Source: Cesiribacter sp964504565 (GTDB taxonomy: Bacteria > Bacteroidota > Bacteroidia > Cytophagales > Cyclobacteriaceae). From it: a DNA stretch of 64,000 nt. The DNA is taken from positions 1-64,000 of the forward strand of contig CAZDEY010000006.1 of the NCBI GenBank assembly GCA_964504565.1, read 5' to 3'. Shown in pieces: positions 37,624 through 46,196 of this stretch; the first letter of the stretch is position 1; each line of letters begins with the position of its first letter. The position numbers and the translations under genes were made by a program. The notes beneath the pieces are model-generated. The model was not told the origin of the DNA, made no database searches, and was given only the letters and a program-made list of their open reading frames with translations.

Positions 37624-37685
37624 TGTGGCGATGTGGCGATGTGGCGATGTGGCGATGTGGCGATGTGGCGATGTGGCGATGTGGC
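37624..37685 (+). repeat. Tandem array of the octamer GTGGCGAT (locus C, left arm)
   Basis: Nearly eight exact copies starting right after the murF-alr stop codon and running into the gap. The first bases after the gap (GATGT) could continue it, so the array probably caused the gap. Confidence 0.92.
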
Positions 37686-37785
37686 NNNNNNNNNNNNNNN
37701 NNNNNNNNNNNNNNNNNNNNNNNNNNNNNNNNNNNNNNNNNNNNNNNNNNNNNNNNNNNNNNNNNNNNNNNNNNNNNNNNNNNNN
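37686..37785. other. Assembly gap (100 N)
   Basis: One hundred N inside a tandem octamer array. The true length is unknown. Confidence 0.95.
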
Positions 37786-37837
37786 GATGTAAAGAAATTT
37801 AGATTCGTATGAATTGGTTTAATTTAAACTATAGACT

Positions 37838-37869
37838 TCACTAATTCAGTAATTCACTCATTCACTCCT
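37838..37869 (-). repeat. 8-base-period array, right arm (locus C)
   Basis: CACTAATT, CAGTAATT and CACTCATT in 8-base register, the same style as 5151-5188. It abuts the end of the minus-strand gene at 37874. Confidence 0.7.
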
Positions 37870-37873
37870 TTAC

Positions 37874-38056
37874 TTACCCTCCGCAGCCCATATTCCGGCG
37901 GAAGTTATCTTCGCCTTGTAAGCCTCCAAAATCCTGCTTATCATCATCGTCCCTGGTATCGGCTACCGTAGTTTCTTGCTTACTGGCAGCAGGCTTTTTT
38001 TCTTCCGAAGCTTTTTGAGCAACCGAATCTTTTTTAGTTTTTTTCTTGTTATCCAT
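37874..38056 (-). CDS. Small charged protein with C-terminal GCGG, next to feoAB
   Basis: 60 residues. A Lys-rich start (MDNKKKTKKDS), an acidic middle (DTRDDDDKQDFGGL) and a conserved-looking tail NFRRNMGCGG. It has no signal peptide or membrane segment. It is divergent from feoA, separated by 118 bases, so it may share iron regulation. I recall small Bacteroidota proteins ending in LGCGG, but cannot name a family. The single cysteine close to the C-terminus could bind metal or be modified. Function unknown. Confidence 0.6.
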   Translation of the reverse strand: MDNKKKTKKDSVAQKASEEKKPAASKQETTVADTRDDDDKQDFGGLQGEDNFRRNMGCGG

Positions 38057-38131
38057 TAGTGTTTGGCAAATAATATTTTGGCTTAGGCTATTCCTGGTTT
38101 TAGGCAGCCTAACACAAAAACTGCCGAACGC

Positions 38132-38162
38132 TTTGAAAAGTTAAGGGCATAGCTGAAATTTG
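38132..38162 (+). promoter_or_regulatory. Putative feoAB promoter
   Basis: TTTG at 38132-38135, a 19-base spacer, then GAAATTTG at 38155-38162 (one mismatch to TAnnTTTG). The feoA ATG is only 12 bases further, implying a very short leader. Confidence 0.55.
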
Positions 38163-38174
38163 CCCAACTTTTGT

Positions 38175-38408
38175 ATGAAAGTTAGAGAAAAGCAAAAACG
38201 CAGCGTAGCTGATCTTAAGCCCGGGGAAAAGGCTGTATTAGGCCAACCGGATGTCAGTTTTCTGCAATTGAAGTTATTAGAACTGGGCTGCCTGCCCGGA
38301 ACTCCGGTACAGGTTAATCAGGGCGGCGATCCGCTTTGTATAACTGTGGGCAGCTATAAGTTATCTTTACGGGCGTGCGATGCCCGCTGCCTTACCCTGG
38401 CTGATTAA
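38175..38408 (+). CDS. feoA: FeoA-family ferrous iron transport accessory protein
   Basis: 77 residues from the ATG at 38175; a TTG at 38160 would place the start inside the promoter. It is a single SH3-like FeoA domain: SVADLKPGEKAVLG, LKLLELGCLPGTPVQV, GDPLCITVGSYKLSLR. FeoA is a small cytoplasmic partner of the FeoB iron channel. It is followed by feoB after 12 bases, so the two are one operon. Confidence 0.9.
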   Translation: MKVREKQKRSVADLKPGEKAVLGQPDVSFLQLKLLELGCLPGTPVQVNQGGDPLCITVGSYKLSLRACDARCLTLAD

Positions 38409-38420
38409 GCCAGTTAGTGT

Positions 38421-40451
38421 ATGCCGGTAAAAACAAATCCGAAAATAGCTCTTATTGGAAACCCCAACGCTGGTAAAAGTAGTTTGTTTAATCAACTGAC
38501 GGGCTTGCACCAGAAGGTAGGAAACTTTCCGGGGGTAACGGTTAATAAGCGAACCGGCACCGCCCAGCTAGACGATTACGTGCAGGCCCGCATACTGGAT
38601 TTACCCGGTATTTACAGCCTCTACGGCACCTCGGACGAAGAACAGGTTGCCCTAGATGTGCTAAACAATGCTGATAGTACCTACCACCCCGACTTACTGG
38701 TTTTTATTGCCGATGGTGCTAATCTAAAGCGCAGCCTTTTATTATTTACTCAGGTAAAGGATTTAGGTATTCCGGTAGTACTGGCCCTAAATATGCTGGA
38801 TTTAGCTAAAACCAGCGGTACCTTTATTAACCCTACGGCCTTAGGGTTACTACTTCAAACTAAAGTAATAGCTATAAACGCCCGCACCGGTCAAGGCCTG
38901 GAAGAGCTAAAATTTGCTCTAACCAACACCCAACCAAAAAATACGCCGCCTTTTTTTGATGTAACCGCTCTGGCTCCTAAACCAATTGCGGCTATACAAA
39001 AGCGGTTTCCGAACCTTAGCGTGTTTGGCGCCTATCAGGTTTTGCTTAGGGGCGAATACACCAACTGGCTCAACCCGGAGGATGTAAACTGGCTTAAAAA
39101 TTTAAAACGGAAATACCACGTTAAAGCCGAAGCCTTGCAGGCTAAGGAAACTATTGCCCGCTACCAGCTAATTCACGAGGTGCTGGCTAAAGTTACCCGG
39201 CAACGGCGCGCCAATACGCTAACCCAGTGGCTTAACCAATTTGATAGGTTTCTGACCAAACCAAGTTGGGGCTACGCATTTCTATTGGTTTTGCTGTTTT
39301 TGGTCTTTCAACTGGTATTTGTGCTTGGCAATATACCTATGCCGGCTATAGAATCGGCTATTGCAGCAGTGGCAGCTTTTGTAGACAGTATTATGCCAAA
39401 CTCCTGGGTCGGCAATCTTATACTTAAAACTGTAATTCCGGTGGTAGGAAGTTTATTACTCTTCATTCCTCACCTGACAATATTCTATACGCTGATAGCC
39501 CTATTGGAAGAAAGCGGTTATTTGAGCCGGGTAATGTTGCTTACCGATAAAGCCATGCGCCCCTTTGGTTTAACCGGTCGTAGTACTATACCCATGTTTT
39601 CAAATGCGGCCTGCTCGCAGCCGGCATTGCTTACCCAAGGTAACCTAAATTGGTACGACCGTACCCGCCAAATTTTCTTTGCTCCTTTGGTAAATTGCCA
39701 GCCGCGCTTTCCAGTGTATATACTACTAATTGGCTGGTTTGTACCGCAGGTTTTTATTGGCAGTATATTTAGCCTTCAAGGCCTAATTCTGTTGGGCATG
39801 ATGGTGTTTAGCTTATTGGTTACGGTACTAACCGCCTGGCTATTGCGCTTGCTCCGTAAGCAGAAACCGGCCGATACCTTCCTGATGGAGCTACCCTACT
39901 TTACCCGCCCCTACTGGCGCGATATTCTGTATATAGTACAAGATAATGTGCGGGTTTTTAGCCAGCGTGTACTCAAAATAGGCTTGCCGGTAGCTATACT
40001 TCTTTGGGTTTTAATGAAGATTCCGCTGGAAGCTGATAGCCAAGCCGGTACTACTTCGGTAGGCCACTGGCTGGAAAACCGCATTGAGCCGCTGGTTGAA
40101 CCCTTAGGCTTTGACGGTAAAATAGGCCTAGCGTTGGTTTGCTCATTTGCCAGCCGCGAGGCTTTTATAAATTATATGGCTACACTAAACAGCCTCAATA
40201 CTAATGAATATAAATTAACCCGCCTCCAGCTTACCAAGTTGCAGGGTAGTGAATCCTTAGGTATTTATAGTTTAGCCACGGCATTTTCGCTTTTGGTATT
40301 TTTTGCTTTTGCTATGCAGTACTTTCATATGGCCGGTAGCCTAATTAAGCAACAGGCCAAATATTGGTGGGCTCCGCTAGTTCAGATAACCTATATGACG
40401 CTGCTGGCGTACGGTGCCGCTACCGCCGTGCATAGCCTATTTACTCCCTAA
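38421..40451 (+). CDS. feoB: FeoB ferrous iron transporter with atypical gate motifs
   Basis: 676 residues, slightly short for FeoB. The N-terminal G-protein domain has G1 GNPNAGKSS (13-21), G3 DLPGIYSLYG and G4 LNMLD. A spacer is followed by the membrane channel with about eight segments (e.g. GYAFLLVLLFLVFQLVFVLG, WRDILYIVQDNVRVF). The two gate regions deviate from the family: usual forms are like GCxxPAIM and M(T/S)C(S/G)ARLPVY, here NAACSQPALL and VNCQPRFPVY. The second gate has CSFASREAF in place of SFAAREVF. Iron uptake remains the best call, but substrate or gating may differ. There is no C-terminal Cys-rich tail. Confidence 0.9.
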   Translation: MPVKTNPKIALIGNPNAGKSSLFNQLTGLHQKVGNFPGVTVNKRTGTAQLDDYVQARILDLPGIYSLYGTSDEEQVALDVLNNADSTYHPDLLVFIADGANLKRSLLLFTQVKDLGIPVVLALNMLDLAKTSGTFINPTALGLLLQTKVIAINARTGQGLEELKFALTNTQPKNTPPFFDVTALAPKPIAAIQKRFPNLSVFGAYQVLLRGEYTNWLNPEDVNWLKNLKRKYHVKAEALQAKETIARYQLIHEVLAKVTRQRRANTLTQWLNQFDRFLTKPSWGYAFLLVLLFLVFQLVFVLGNIPMPAIESAIAAVAAFVDSIMPNSWVGNLILKTVIPVVGSLLLFIPHLTIFYTLIALLEESGYLSRVMLLTDKAMRPFGLTGRSTIPMFSNAACSQPALLTQGNLNWYDRTRQIFFAPLVNCQPRFPVYILLIGWFVPQVFIGSIFSLQGLILLGMMVFSLLVTVLTAWLLRLLRKQKPADTFLMELPYFTRPYWRDILYIVQDNVRVFSQRVLKIGLPVAILLWVLMKIPLEADSQAGTTSVGHWLENRIEPLVEPLGFDGKIGLALVCSFASREAFINYMATLNSLNTNEYKLTRLQLTKLQGSESLGIYSLATAFSLLVFFAFAMQYFHMAGSLIKQQAKYWWAPLVQITYMTLLAYGAATAVHSLFTP

Positions 40452-40673
40452 AAAAACGAACATTATTATCTACTTTTTAGGCTATACGTCTGGCAAACCC
40501 CCTATTAAGTAGTTTTCCGCTAAGCTTAAAATTATAACACATCCCAGGTACTCCTGCTGGTGCTTCATCGACCGACCGTAGCTGGATGCTGGTTTGTACC
40601 GATGATAGTGACCGCCTATTCAACAATAACAATAAAACAGCTCTAAACTACCTTTATTAAGCTGATTAGAATC

Positions 40674-40710
40674 AAAAAAAGAGAGGCGAATATAACCGCC
40701 TCTCTTTTTT
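40674..40710. terminator. Bidirectional rho-independent terminator
   Basis: GAGAGGCG and CGCCTCTC arms with an A run before and a T run after, between the convergent feoB and LRR genes. Confidence 0.9.
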
Positions 40711-40716
40711 ATAGGG

Positions 40717-41178
40717 TCAAAACCTAGAATTATATACTGAGTCCGCGCTACTTATTAAAACCATGGTATTTGGCATCTCAGCTTTAAACCTGGCTTTTAC
40801 CTTAGCTAAATATTCTTCAGAAAACTGATTATTGACTAGTATTAATTCTTTTAGATTTTTCAATTGAAATATTTCTTCAGGTAGTTCACTTATTTGACAA
40901 CCCGCGAAACTTAATTCTTCAAGCTTCTGTAAATTTCCTATTGAACCTGGAATTGTAGTAATATTATGATCAGAGAGATAAATTTTTTCTGCATTTACCA
41001 ATTTACCAATACCAACTGGAATACTATCTAAGGTAACTTTATGCTGAAAAGGATTAATCAACAATGATTTTACATGCTCTGGTTGCCTTAAGGCTTCCTC
41101 GAATGATGAACAATTATCACATTGCCCGACCGACTGTAGCGATAAAAAACAGAGAACTACTATTATAAAAGCTTTCAT
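40717..41178 (-). CDS. Small secreted leucine-rich repeat protein
   Basis: 153 residues. Signal peptide at ~1-18 (MKAFIIVVLCFLSLQSVG), then about four leucine-rich repeats: VNAEKIYLSDHNITTIP, LQKLEELSFAGCQISELP and LKNLKELILVNNQF are clear, with the first one degenerate. The cysteines CDNC at ~20-23 follow the signal directly. It is AT-rich compared with the carboxylase gene. It starts 19 bases... downstream of the carboxylase end (41197), so the two may share a transcript. It is probably an envelope protein for protein-protein contact; no partner can be named. Confidence 0.75.
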   Translation of the reverse strand: MKAFIIVVLCFLSLQSVGQCDNCSSFEEALRQPEHVKSLLINPFQHKVTLDSIPVGIGKLVNAEKIYLSDHNITTIPGSIGNLQKLEELSFAGCQISELPEEIFQLKNLKELILVNNQFSEEYLAKVKARFKAEMPNTMVLISSADSVYNSRF

Positions 41179-41196
41179 ATTGACACTTTAATTTTA

Positions 41197-42783
41197 TTAT
41201 AAAGGAATATTCCCATGCTTTTTGCGCGGTAGTTTTACTGCTTTCTTTTCAAGCATCTTAAAGGCTCGGATTAACTTTTGGCGGGTTTCCGAAGGCTTAA
41301 TCACCTCATCTACATAGCCCCGGTGGGCGGCGCGGTAGGGGTTAGCAAATTTTTGGGTATACTCATCTACCTTCTCCTCAAGTTTGGCCTCAGGGTCTTC
41401 AGAAGCCTGAATTTCCCGACGGAAGATGATTTCCGAGGCTCCTTTAGCCCCCATAACGGCAATTTCGGCCATGGGCCAGGCGTAGTTCATATCGGCTCCA
41501 ATATGCTTGCTGTTCATTACATCATATGCGCCGCCGTAGGCTTTGCGGGTAATTACGGTTATGCGCGGCACGGTAGCCTCCGAAAAGGCGTAGAGCAATT
41601 TAGCTCCGTTGGTAATAATGGCGTTCCACTCCTGGTCGGTACCGGGCAAAAAGCCAGGCACATCTTCAAACACCAATAGCGGAATATTAAAGCAGTCGCA
41701 GAAGCGTACAAAACGAGCGGCTTTGGTACTAGCCTGAATATCCAATACACCGGCCAAAGAAGCAGGGTTATTCCCTACAATACCGATGCTTTTGCCAGCT
41801 AAGCGCGCAAAGCCTACCACAATATTTTCGGCAAAGTTCTTATGAACTTCCATAAAGCTTTCGCTGTCGGCTACCAGCTCAATAACCTCCCGAATATCGT
41901 AGGGCTGGTTGGGGTTTTCCGGAATTAAGGTATCTAAAGCCTCACGGGTTTCATTTTGTGGTTCGTAAGCCAGCGCAGGGGCATCTTCTTCGCAATTCTG
42001 AGGCATATAGCTCAGCAACTGCTTTATATTGTTTATACATTCAACCTCGTTGGCGCAGCTAAAGTGGGTAACGCCGCTCTTAGTGCTGTGGGTGCTGGCC
42101 CCGCCCAGTTCCTCGCTGGTTACATCTTCCTGGGTTACGGTTTTAACTACGTTGGGGCCGGTAACAAACATATAGCTGGTATTTTCAACCATCAATATGA
42201 AGTCGGTAATGGCCGGGCTGTATACGGCCCCGCCGGCGCAAGGTCCCATAACCGCCGAAATTTGCGGTACTACCCCGCTAGCCAAGGTATTACGATAGAA
42301 AATATCAGCGTAGCCACCCAGCGATACTACCCCCTCCTGAATACGTGCCCCGCCGGAATCGTTGAGGCCGATAACCGGCGCGCCGTTTTCCATGGCCAGG
42401 TCCATAATTCTAACAATCTTTTCGGCGTGGGCCTCGGCAAGGGAGCCCCCCAGAACGGTAAAATCCTGTGCAAAAACGTATACCATACGGCCGTTTACCG
42501 TGCCGTAACCGGTAATTACCCCATCGCCTAAAAAATGCTGCTGATCTAAGCCAAAGTCGCGGCTGCGGTGCATTACAAACTTGCCTAGTTCTTCAAACGA
42601 GCCTTCATCTAAGAACAAATGGATACGCTCGCGGGCGGTAAGTTTGCCTTTTTTGTGCTGGGCTGCAATGCGTTCGGTACCGCCGCCCTGCTCGGCTTCT
42701 TTATTTTTTTGGTCAAGAAGTTCGTACTTCTCGGCATGGGTAGGAAAGGTGTATTGGCGTTCAGTAGAATTCTTATCCGACAT
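41197..42783 (-). CDS. Acyl-CoA carboxylase, carboxyltransferase (beta) subunit
   Basis: 528 residues from the ATG complementary to 42781-42783. A full carboxyltransferase family protein: KGKLTARERI, GSLAEAHAEKI, NDSGGARIQEGVVSLGGYA, GPCAGGAVYSPA, VPGFLPGTDQEW, RKAYGGAYDVM and HRGYVDEVI. The length and the central motif match propionyl-CoA carboxylase beta (PccB-like). It transfers a carboxyl group from biotin to propionyl- or acetyl-CoA in the cytoplasm. No biotin carboxylase or biotin carrier gene is in the window, so substrate assignment remains open. The gene lies between the response regulator and the LRR gene, with a terminator upstream of its start. Confidence 0.93.
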   Translation of the reverse strand: MSDKNSTERQYTFPTHAEKYELLDQKNKEAEQGGGTERIAAQHKKGKLTARERIHLFLDEGSFEELGKFVMHRSRDFGLDQQHFLGDGVITGYGTVNGRMVYVFAQDFTVLGGSLAEAHAEKIVRIMDLAMENGAPVIGLNDSGGARIQEGVVSLGGYADIFYRNTLASGVVPQISAVMGPCAGGAVYSPAITDFILMVENTSYMFVTGPNVVKTVTQEDVTSEELGGASTHSTKSGVTHFSCANEVECINNIKQLLSYMPQNCEEDAPALAYEPQNETREALDTLIPENPNQPYDIREVIELVADSESFMEVHKNFAENIVVGFARLAGKSIGIVGNNPASLAGVLDIQASTKAARFVRFCDCFNIPLLVFEDVPGFLPGTDQEWNAIITNGAKLLYAFSEATVPRITVITRKAYGGAYDVMNSKHIGADMNYAWPMAEIAVMGAKGASEIIFRREIQASEDPEAKLEEKVDEYTQKFANPYRAAHRGYVDEVIKPSETRQKLIRAFKMLEKKAVKLPRKKHGNIPL

Positions 42784-42816
42784 AGATACGTATGGTTTAC
42801 TGCCAAATATAGACAA

Positions 42817-42853
42817 AAAAGAACAACGCCACTTAGTTTACACTAGGGCGTTG
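42817..42853 (-). terminator. Rho-independent terminator after the response regulator gene
   Basis: CAACGCC and GGCGTTG arms. On the minus strand they are followed by TTCTTTTTTG. It lies upstream of the carboxylase start, so the two genes are separate units. Confidence 0.75.
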
Positions 42854-42908
42854 CGTATGTCATAGAATGATCTGACAGAATTTATCCTAAAGTTTTAGCT
42901 GCGGTTTG

Positions 42909-43319
42909 CTAGGCGTACACCTCGCTTATTACCTGGTCTATTTTTTGGCGGGTAAGCGGTTTGGTCAAGTAGCCGTTTACCCCTAAATCTTCGGCCCGGT
43001 CTAAATCGCGCTGGTTGCCGGATGACGATAAAATATAGACTTTTAGCTTATCAATAGGCCATGGGCCTTCTTCTTGTAATTTTTGAATCATATCAAAACC
43101 GGAAATACCCGGCATATTGATATCCAAAAACATGATGCAAGGGTTTTCCTTATTAGGTTGGCTAACGCTCATTTTGCTACGAATGTGCTGAATAGCGTCC
43201 TGCGCATTAGTAACCATCTGAACTTCTTCAGCTACTTCCATATCTTCCAACAGCATAGAATGCAGGCTATTGGTTATATCATCGTCGTCAACTAACAGAA
43301 TACAAGTTATTTTTCGCAT
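42909..43319 (-). CDS. Single-domain response regulator
   Basis: 136 residues, a lone receiver domain: acidic pocket VDDDD (10-14), phosphorylated Asp66 in MFLDINMPG, SSS at 98-100 and Lys120 in YLTKP. There is no DNA-binding output, so it should act by protein contact or in a phosphorelay. It is divergent from the large sensor kinase at 43464 (144 bases between starts), which lacks its own receiver, so the two are probably partners. Confidence 0.92.
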   Translation of the reverse strand: MRKITCILLVDDDDITNSLHSMLLEDMEVAEEVQMVTNAQDAIQHIRSKMSVSQPNKENPCIMFLDINMPGISGFDMIQKLQEEGPWPIDKLKVYILSSSGNQRDLDRAEDLGVNGYLTKPLTRQKIDQVISEVYA

Positions 43320-43463
43320 AAAAAATTAAAACAAGAAGCAGTCGCTAGCGGGTTTCTCTACAATATTATTAAAGTGAGAACTTATTTATATACTTTGGCG
43401 GAATAAAATAGTTTAACCACAAAATGCTTCCGGGCCGAACAATATTGGCGGCTAATATACTAC

Positions 43464-46049
43464 ATGATTGACAGGTTACGCGAATACGGCCGATTTTACT
43501 TAGTTCCTATAATTAGCGGGTTGTTACTTTTGGCAACTACCCTCTATATTTATTTTGAAGTAAGCCACCGAGTAGAACAACGCAACCAGGAGTTATTTAA
43601 TATCCGAAGCACTGCTGCCCAGCGGGTTATTGAAAAACGGCTGTATGACTACATTCAAATTCTTAGGGGCGGCCAGGGCCTCTATAAAATTACCGATACA
43701 GTTACCCAGGCCGACTGGCACCGCTTCATAAACCTGCAAAAAATATCCGCCAACTACCCTGGTATATTAGGTATTGGTTTTAGCTCATTTGTAAGCCCCG
43801 AGGACTCAGCCAATTTTACCCAAAATATTAGAACTTCCGCCTATTCCGATTTTACCATATGGCCACCCGGTAATAGAACCCTCTATTCATCAATTATATA
43901 CCTAGAGCCCCTAACCCCTACTAACCGTAAGGCTATAGGGTACGATATGTACAGCGAAGCCACCCGCCGAAAAGCCTTGGACCGGGCAATTGCCAACAAC
44001 CAACCGGCCATGAGCGGGGCCATTCAGCTTGTGCAAGAAGAAGATGAACAGCAACAAAAAGGCTTCCTGATATATTTACCGGTTTATAAACAGTTAGACC
44101 CGGGAAGCACCACCAAAAAACGCCGCAGCCTGATTAAAGGTACCGTATACGCCGTTTTTAGGGCCGGCGATTTAATCAGCAATATTTTAGGCACCCGCTT
44201 TACCGAAATTGATGTAAAGGTGTACGATGGAACTGAGCCGGACTCCCTGGCGCTGCTTTTTGACAAAGAACCCAACTATACGTTAGCCGAGCAAAAAGAC
44301 AACCTTAAAACCAGCAAAATTATTAATGTGGCCGGACAACCCTGGCTAATTAAAATTGGGGCATTGCCCGAGTTTGGCTACGACACCTCCTTTGCGCCCG
44401 TATTGCTTATTGGCGGCCTAATTATAAGCATTCTGCTCTCTTTTGTGATGGCATCAATGGCCGACGCCCGGCAATCAGCTTATTTAAAGCAAGTAATTAC
44501 CGATAATGCTACCGCAGCAATTTTTATTCTGGATAAAAAAGGGCGGTGCACCTTTATGAACCCGGCAGCCGAATTGCTAACCGGCTACGAAAGCCAGGAG
44601 CTAGACGGCCAGGATTGGCACCAGTACCTACATTACCAGTATCCCGATGGCAGCTTCTTCCCAAAATCAGAAAGCAGCATATATAAAATCCTAAATTCCC
44701 GCAAATCCCTGTACAATCATGAGGATGTATTTTATAAGAAATCGGGCGAATCGTTTTACTCCAGTGTAAATAGCCAGCCGTTATTAGTAAAGGGCAACCT
44801 GATGGGGCATTTGCTAGAGCTGTACGATATAAGTGCTGAAAAAGAAGCCGAAGAAGCCCTGCACCAGAAAAACCAAATGCTGGAAACCCTTAATACCCTC
44901 GGCATAAATTTAAGTGCCGAACTGGAATTGAGCCGCTTGCTCCAGCGGGTAGTTAATGCTAGCACTCAATTAATTAGTGCTTCCAACAGCTCTCTGTTTT
45001 ACTTCCATAGCAATAACGAGGTGCTGGAACACTACCCTGAAAACCCGGCTGTAGGCCCATTTCCAATACAAGTTAAAGATAAGCTAGCCGAATACGTTCT
45101 GGACCATTCCGGCATACTTTGGTCGGAAGATATGGAAGCCGACCCCAAATTAGCCCATTTAAGGCCGGCCAAAATCCGGAGCTTTTTGGCCGTGCCTATA
45201 CGGTTACGGAGCGGTAAGGCCGTTGGCGTTATGTTTCTGGGACACCCCATGCCCAATGTATTTACCTCGGCCTCGGTAGAGTTTATCCGGGGCATTGCCG
45301 CCCAGGCCGGGGTAGCTATTGAAAATTCTCACCTATTCGAAAGCCTTAACCGAAGCAACCGCGAATTGGTAAGCACCAATAACGATCTGGATAATTTTGT
45401 TTACAGTGCCTCACACGACCTTAAGGCACCGGTGCTTAATATAGAAGGCTTAGTTATAGCCCTAGAGCGCAGCCAAAGTACTAATAACCCCGACCGGATT
45501 CAGAAGATTATGAGCTTGATCCGCGAATCGGTGGAACGGTTTAAGGGCACTATTCAGGCCTTGGCAGAAGTAGCTGAAACCAATAGAAATATAGATGATG
45601 AATTTAGGGCTATAGACCTAACCAAGAAGATAGAGTTAGTATTAGAAAGTATAAGCGATATGGTCAAGCAAAGCCAGGCAGTTATAGAAACTGACCTGAA
45701 CTGCGAAGGACTGCGGTTTTCTCCGGCCTATACTATTAGCATTTTGCAAAACCTGATAACCAATGCTATTAAATACCGCCACCCTGAGCGTACGCCCCGT
45801 ATTAAAATAAGCTGCCGGACCGAAAGTTCGTTTTATGTATTGGAGGTAGCCGATAACGGACTTGGCCTATCCAGTGAAAGTCAGAGCCGGATGTTTACTA
45901 TGTTCAAACGATTTCACTCGCATGTGGAAGGATCCGGGGTTGGGTTGTATTTGGTAAGAAGGATTCTAGAGAATAACGGCGGTAAAATTGAAGTTGACAG
46001 TGTGGAAGGCGAAGGCTCAATTTTTAGGGTTTACTTCCCCAAAGGTTAA
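43464..46049 (+). CDS. CHASE-PAS-GAF sensor histidine kinase
   Basis: 861 residues. A membrane segment at ~13-31 and another at ~310-328 (VLLIGGLIISILLSFVMA) enclose an extracellular CHASE domain (~60-290, with TDTVTQADWHRFI, ILGIGFSSFV and IGYDMYSE), a family of small-molecule sensors. Inside are a PAS (~340-455), a GAF (~470-620), and a kinase core with ASHDLKAP (phospho-acceptor His651) and an HATPase with GSGVGLYLV. The core is closely related to the second core of the kinase at 1049. No receiver is attached; the divergent single-domain regulator at 42909 is the likely partner. The ligand is unknown. Confidence 0.92.
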   Translation: MIDRLREYGRFYLVPIISGLLLLATTLYIYFEVSHRVEQRNQELFNIRSTAAQRVIEKRLYDYIQILRGGQGLYKITDTVTQADWHRFINLQKISANYPGILGIGFSSFVSPEDSANFTQNIRTSAYSDFTIWPPGNRTLYSSIIYLEPLTPTNRKAIGYDMYSEATRRKALDRAIANNQPAMSGAIQLVQEEDEQQQKGFLIYLPVYKQLDPGSTTKKRRSLIKGTVYAVFRAGDLISNILGTRFTEIDVKVYDGTEPDSLALLFDKEPNYTLAEQKDNLKTSKIINVAGQPWLIKIGALPEFGYDTSFAPVLLIGGLIISILLSFVMASMADARQSAYLKQVITDNATAAIFILDKKGRCTFMNPAAELLTGYESQELDGQDWHQYLHYQYPDGSFFPKSESSIYKILNSRKSLYNHEDVFYKKSGESFYSSVNSQPLLVKGNLMGHLLELYDISAEKEAEEALHQKNQMLETLNTLGINLSAELELSRLLQRVVNASTQLISASNSSLFYFHSNNEVLEHYPENPAVGPFPIQVKDKLAEYVLDHSGILWSEDMEADPKLAHLRPAKIRSFLAVPIRLRSGKAVGVMFLGHPMPNVFTSASVEFIRGIAAQAGVAIENSHLFESLNRSNRELVSTNNDLDNFVYSASHDLKAPVLNIEGLVIALERSQSTNNPDRIQKIMSLIRESVERFKGTIQALAEVAETNRNIDDEFRAIDLTKKIELVLESISDMVKQSQAVIETDLNCEGLRFSPAYTISILQNLITNAIKYRHPERTPRIKISCRTESSFYVLEVADNGLGLSSESQSRMFTMFKRFHSHVEGSGVGLYLVRRILENNGGKIEVDSVEGEGSIFRVYFPKG

Positions 46050-46196
46050 TGTATTTCTACATTTTACTTAACGGTCACATTATAGGTTGTGTACAATTTC
46101 TACATTAACAGAAATAGTTAAGATTTCTGTATACAAATAGCATTTTGTAACGTTATAGAGCTATATAATTTAATAGAACAACAATTTTTTAACGTT

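Noticed and set aside
37624..37685. Possible CRISPR array
   Set aside because: The unit is an 8-base perfect tandem repeat without spacers. No cas genes are near.
38057..38174. Riboswitch or iron-box (Fur) upstream of feoA
   Set aside because: The promoter-to-ATG distance is too short for a riboswitch, and I could not find a convincing 19-base Fur palindrome.
41956..42531. 191-codon plus-strand frame
   Set aside because: It is wholly inside the carboxylase beta gene on the other strand, where conserved motifs are continuous. It is an antisense shadow due to codon bias.
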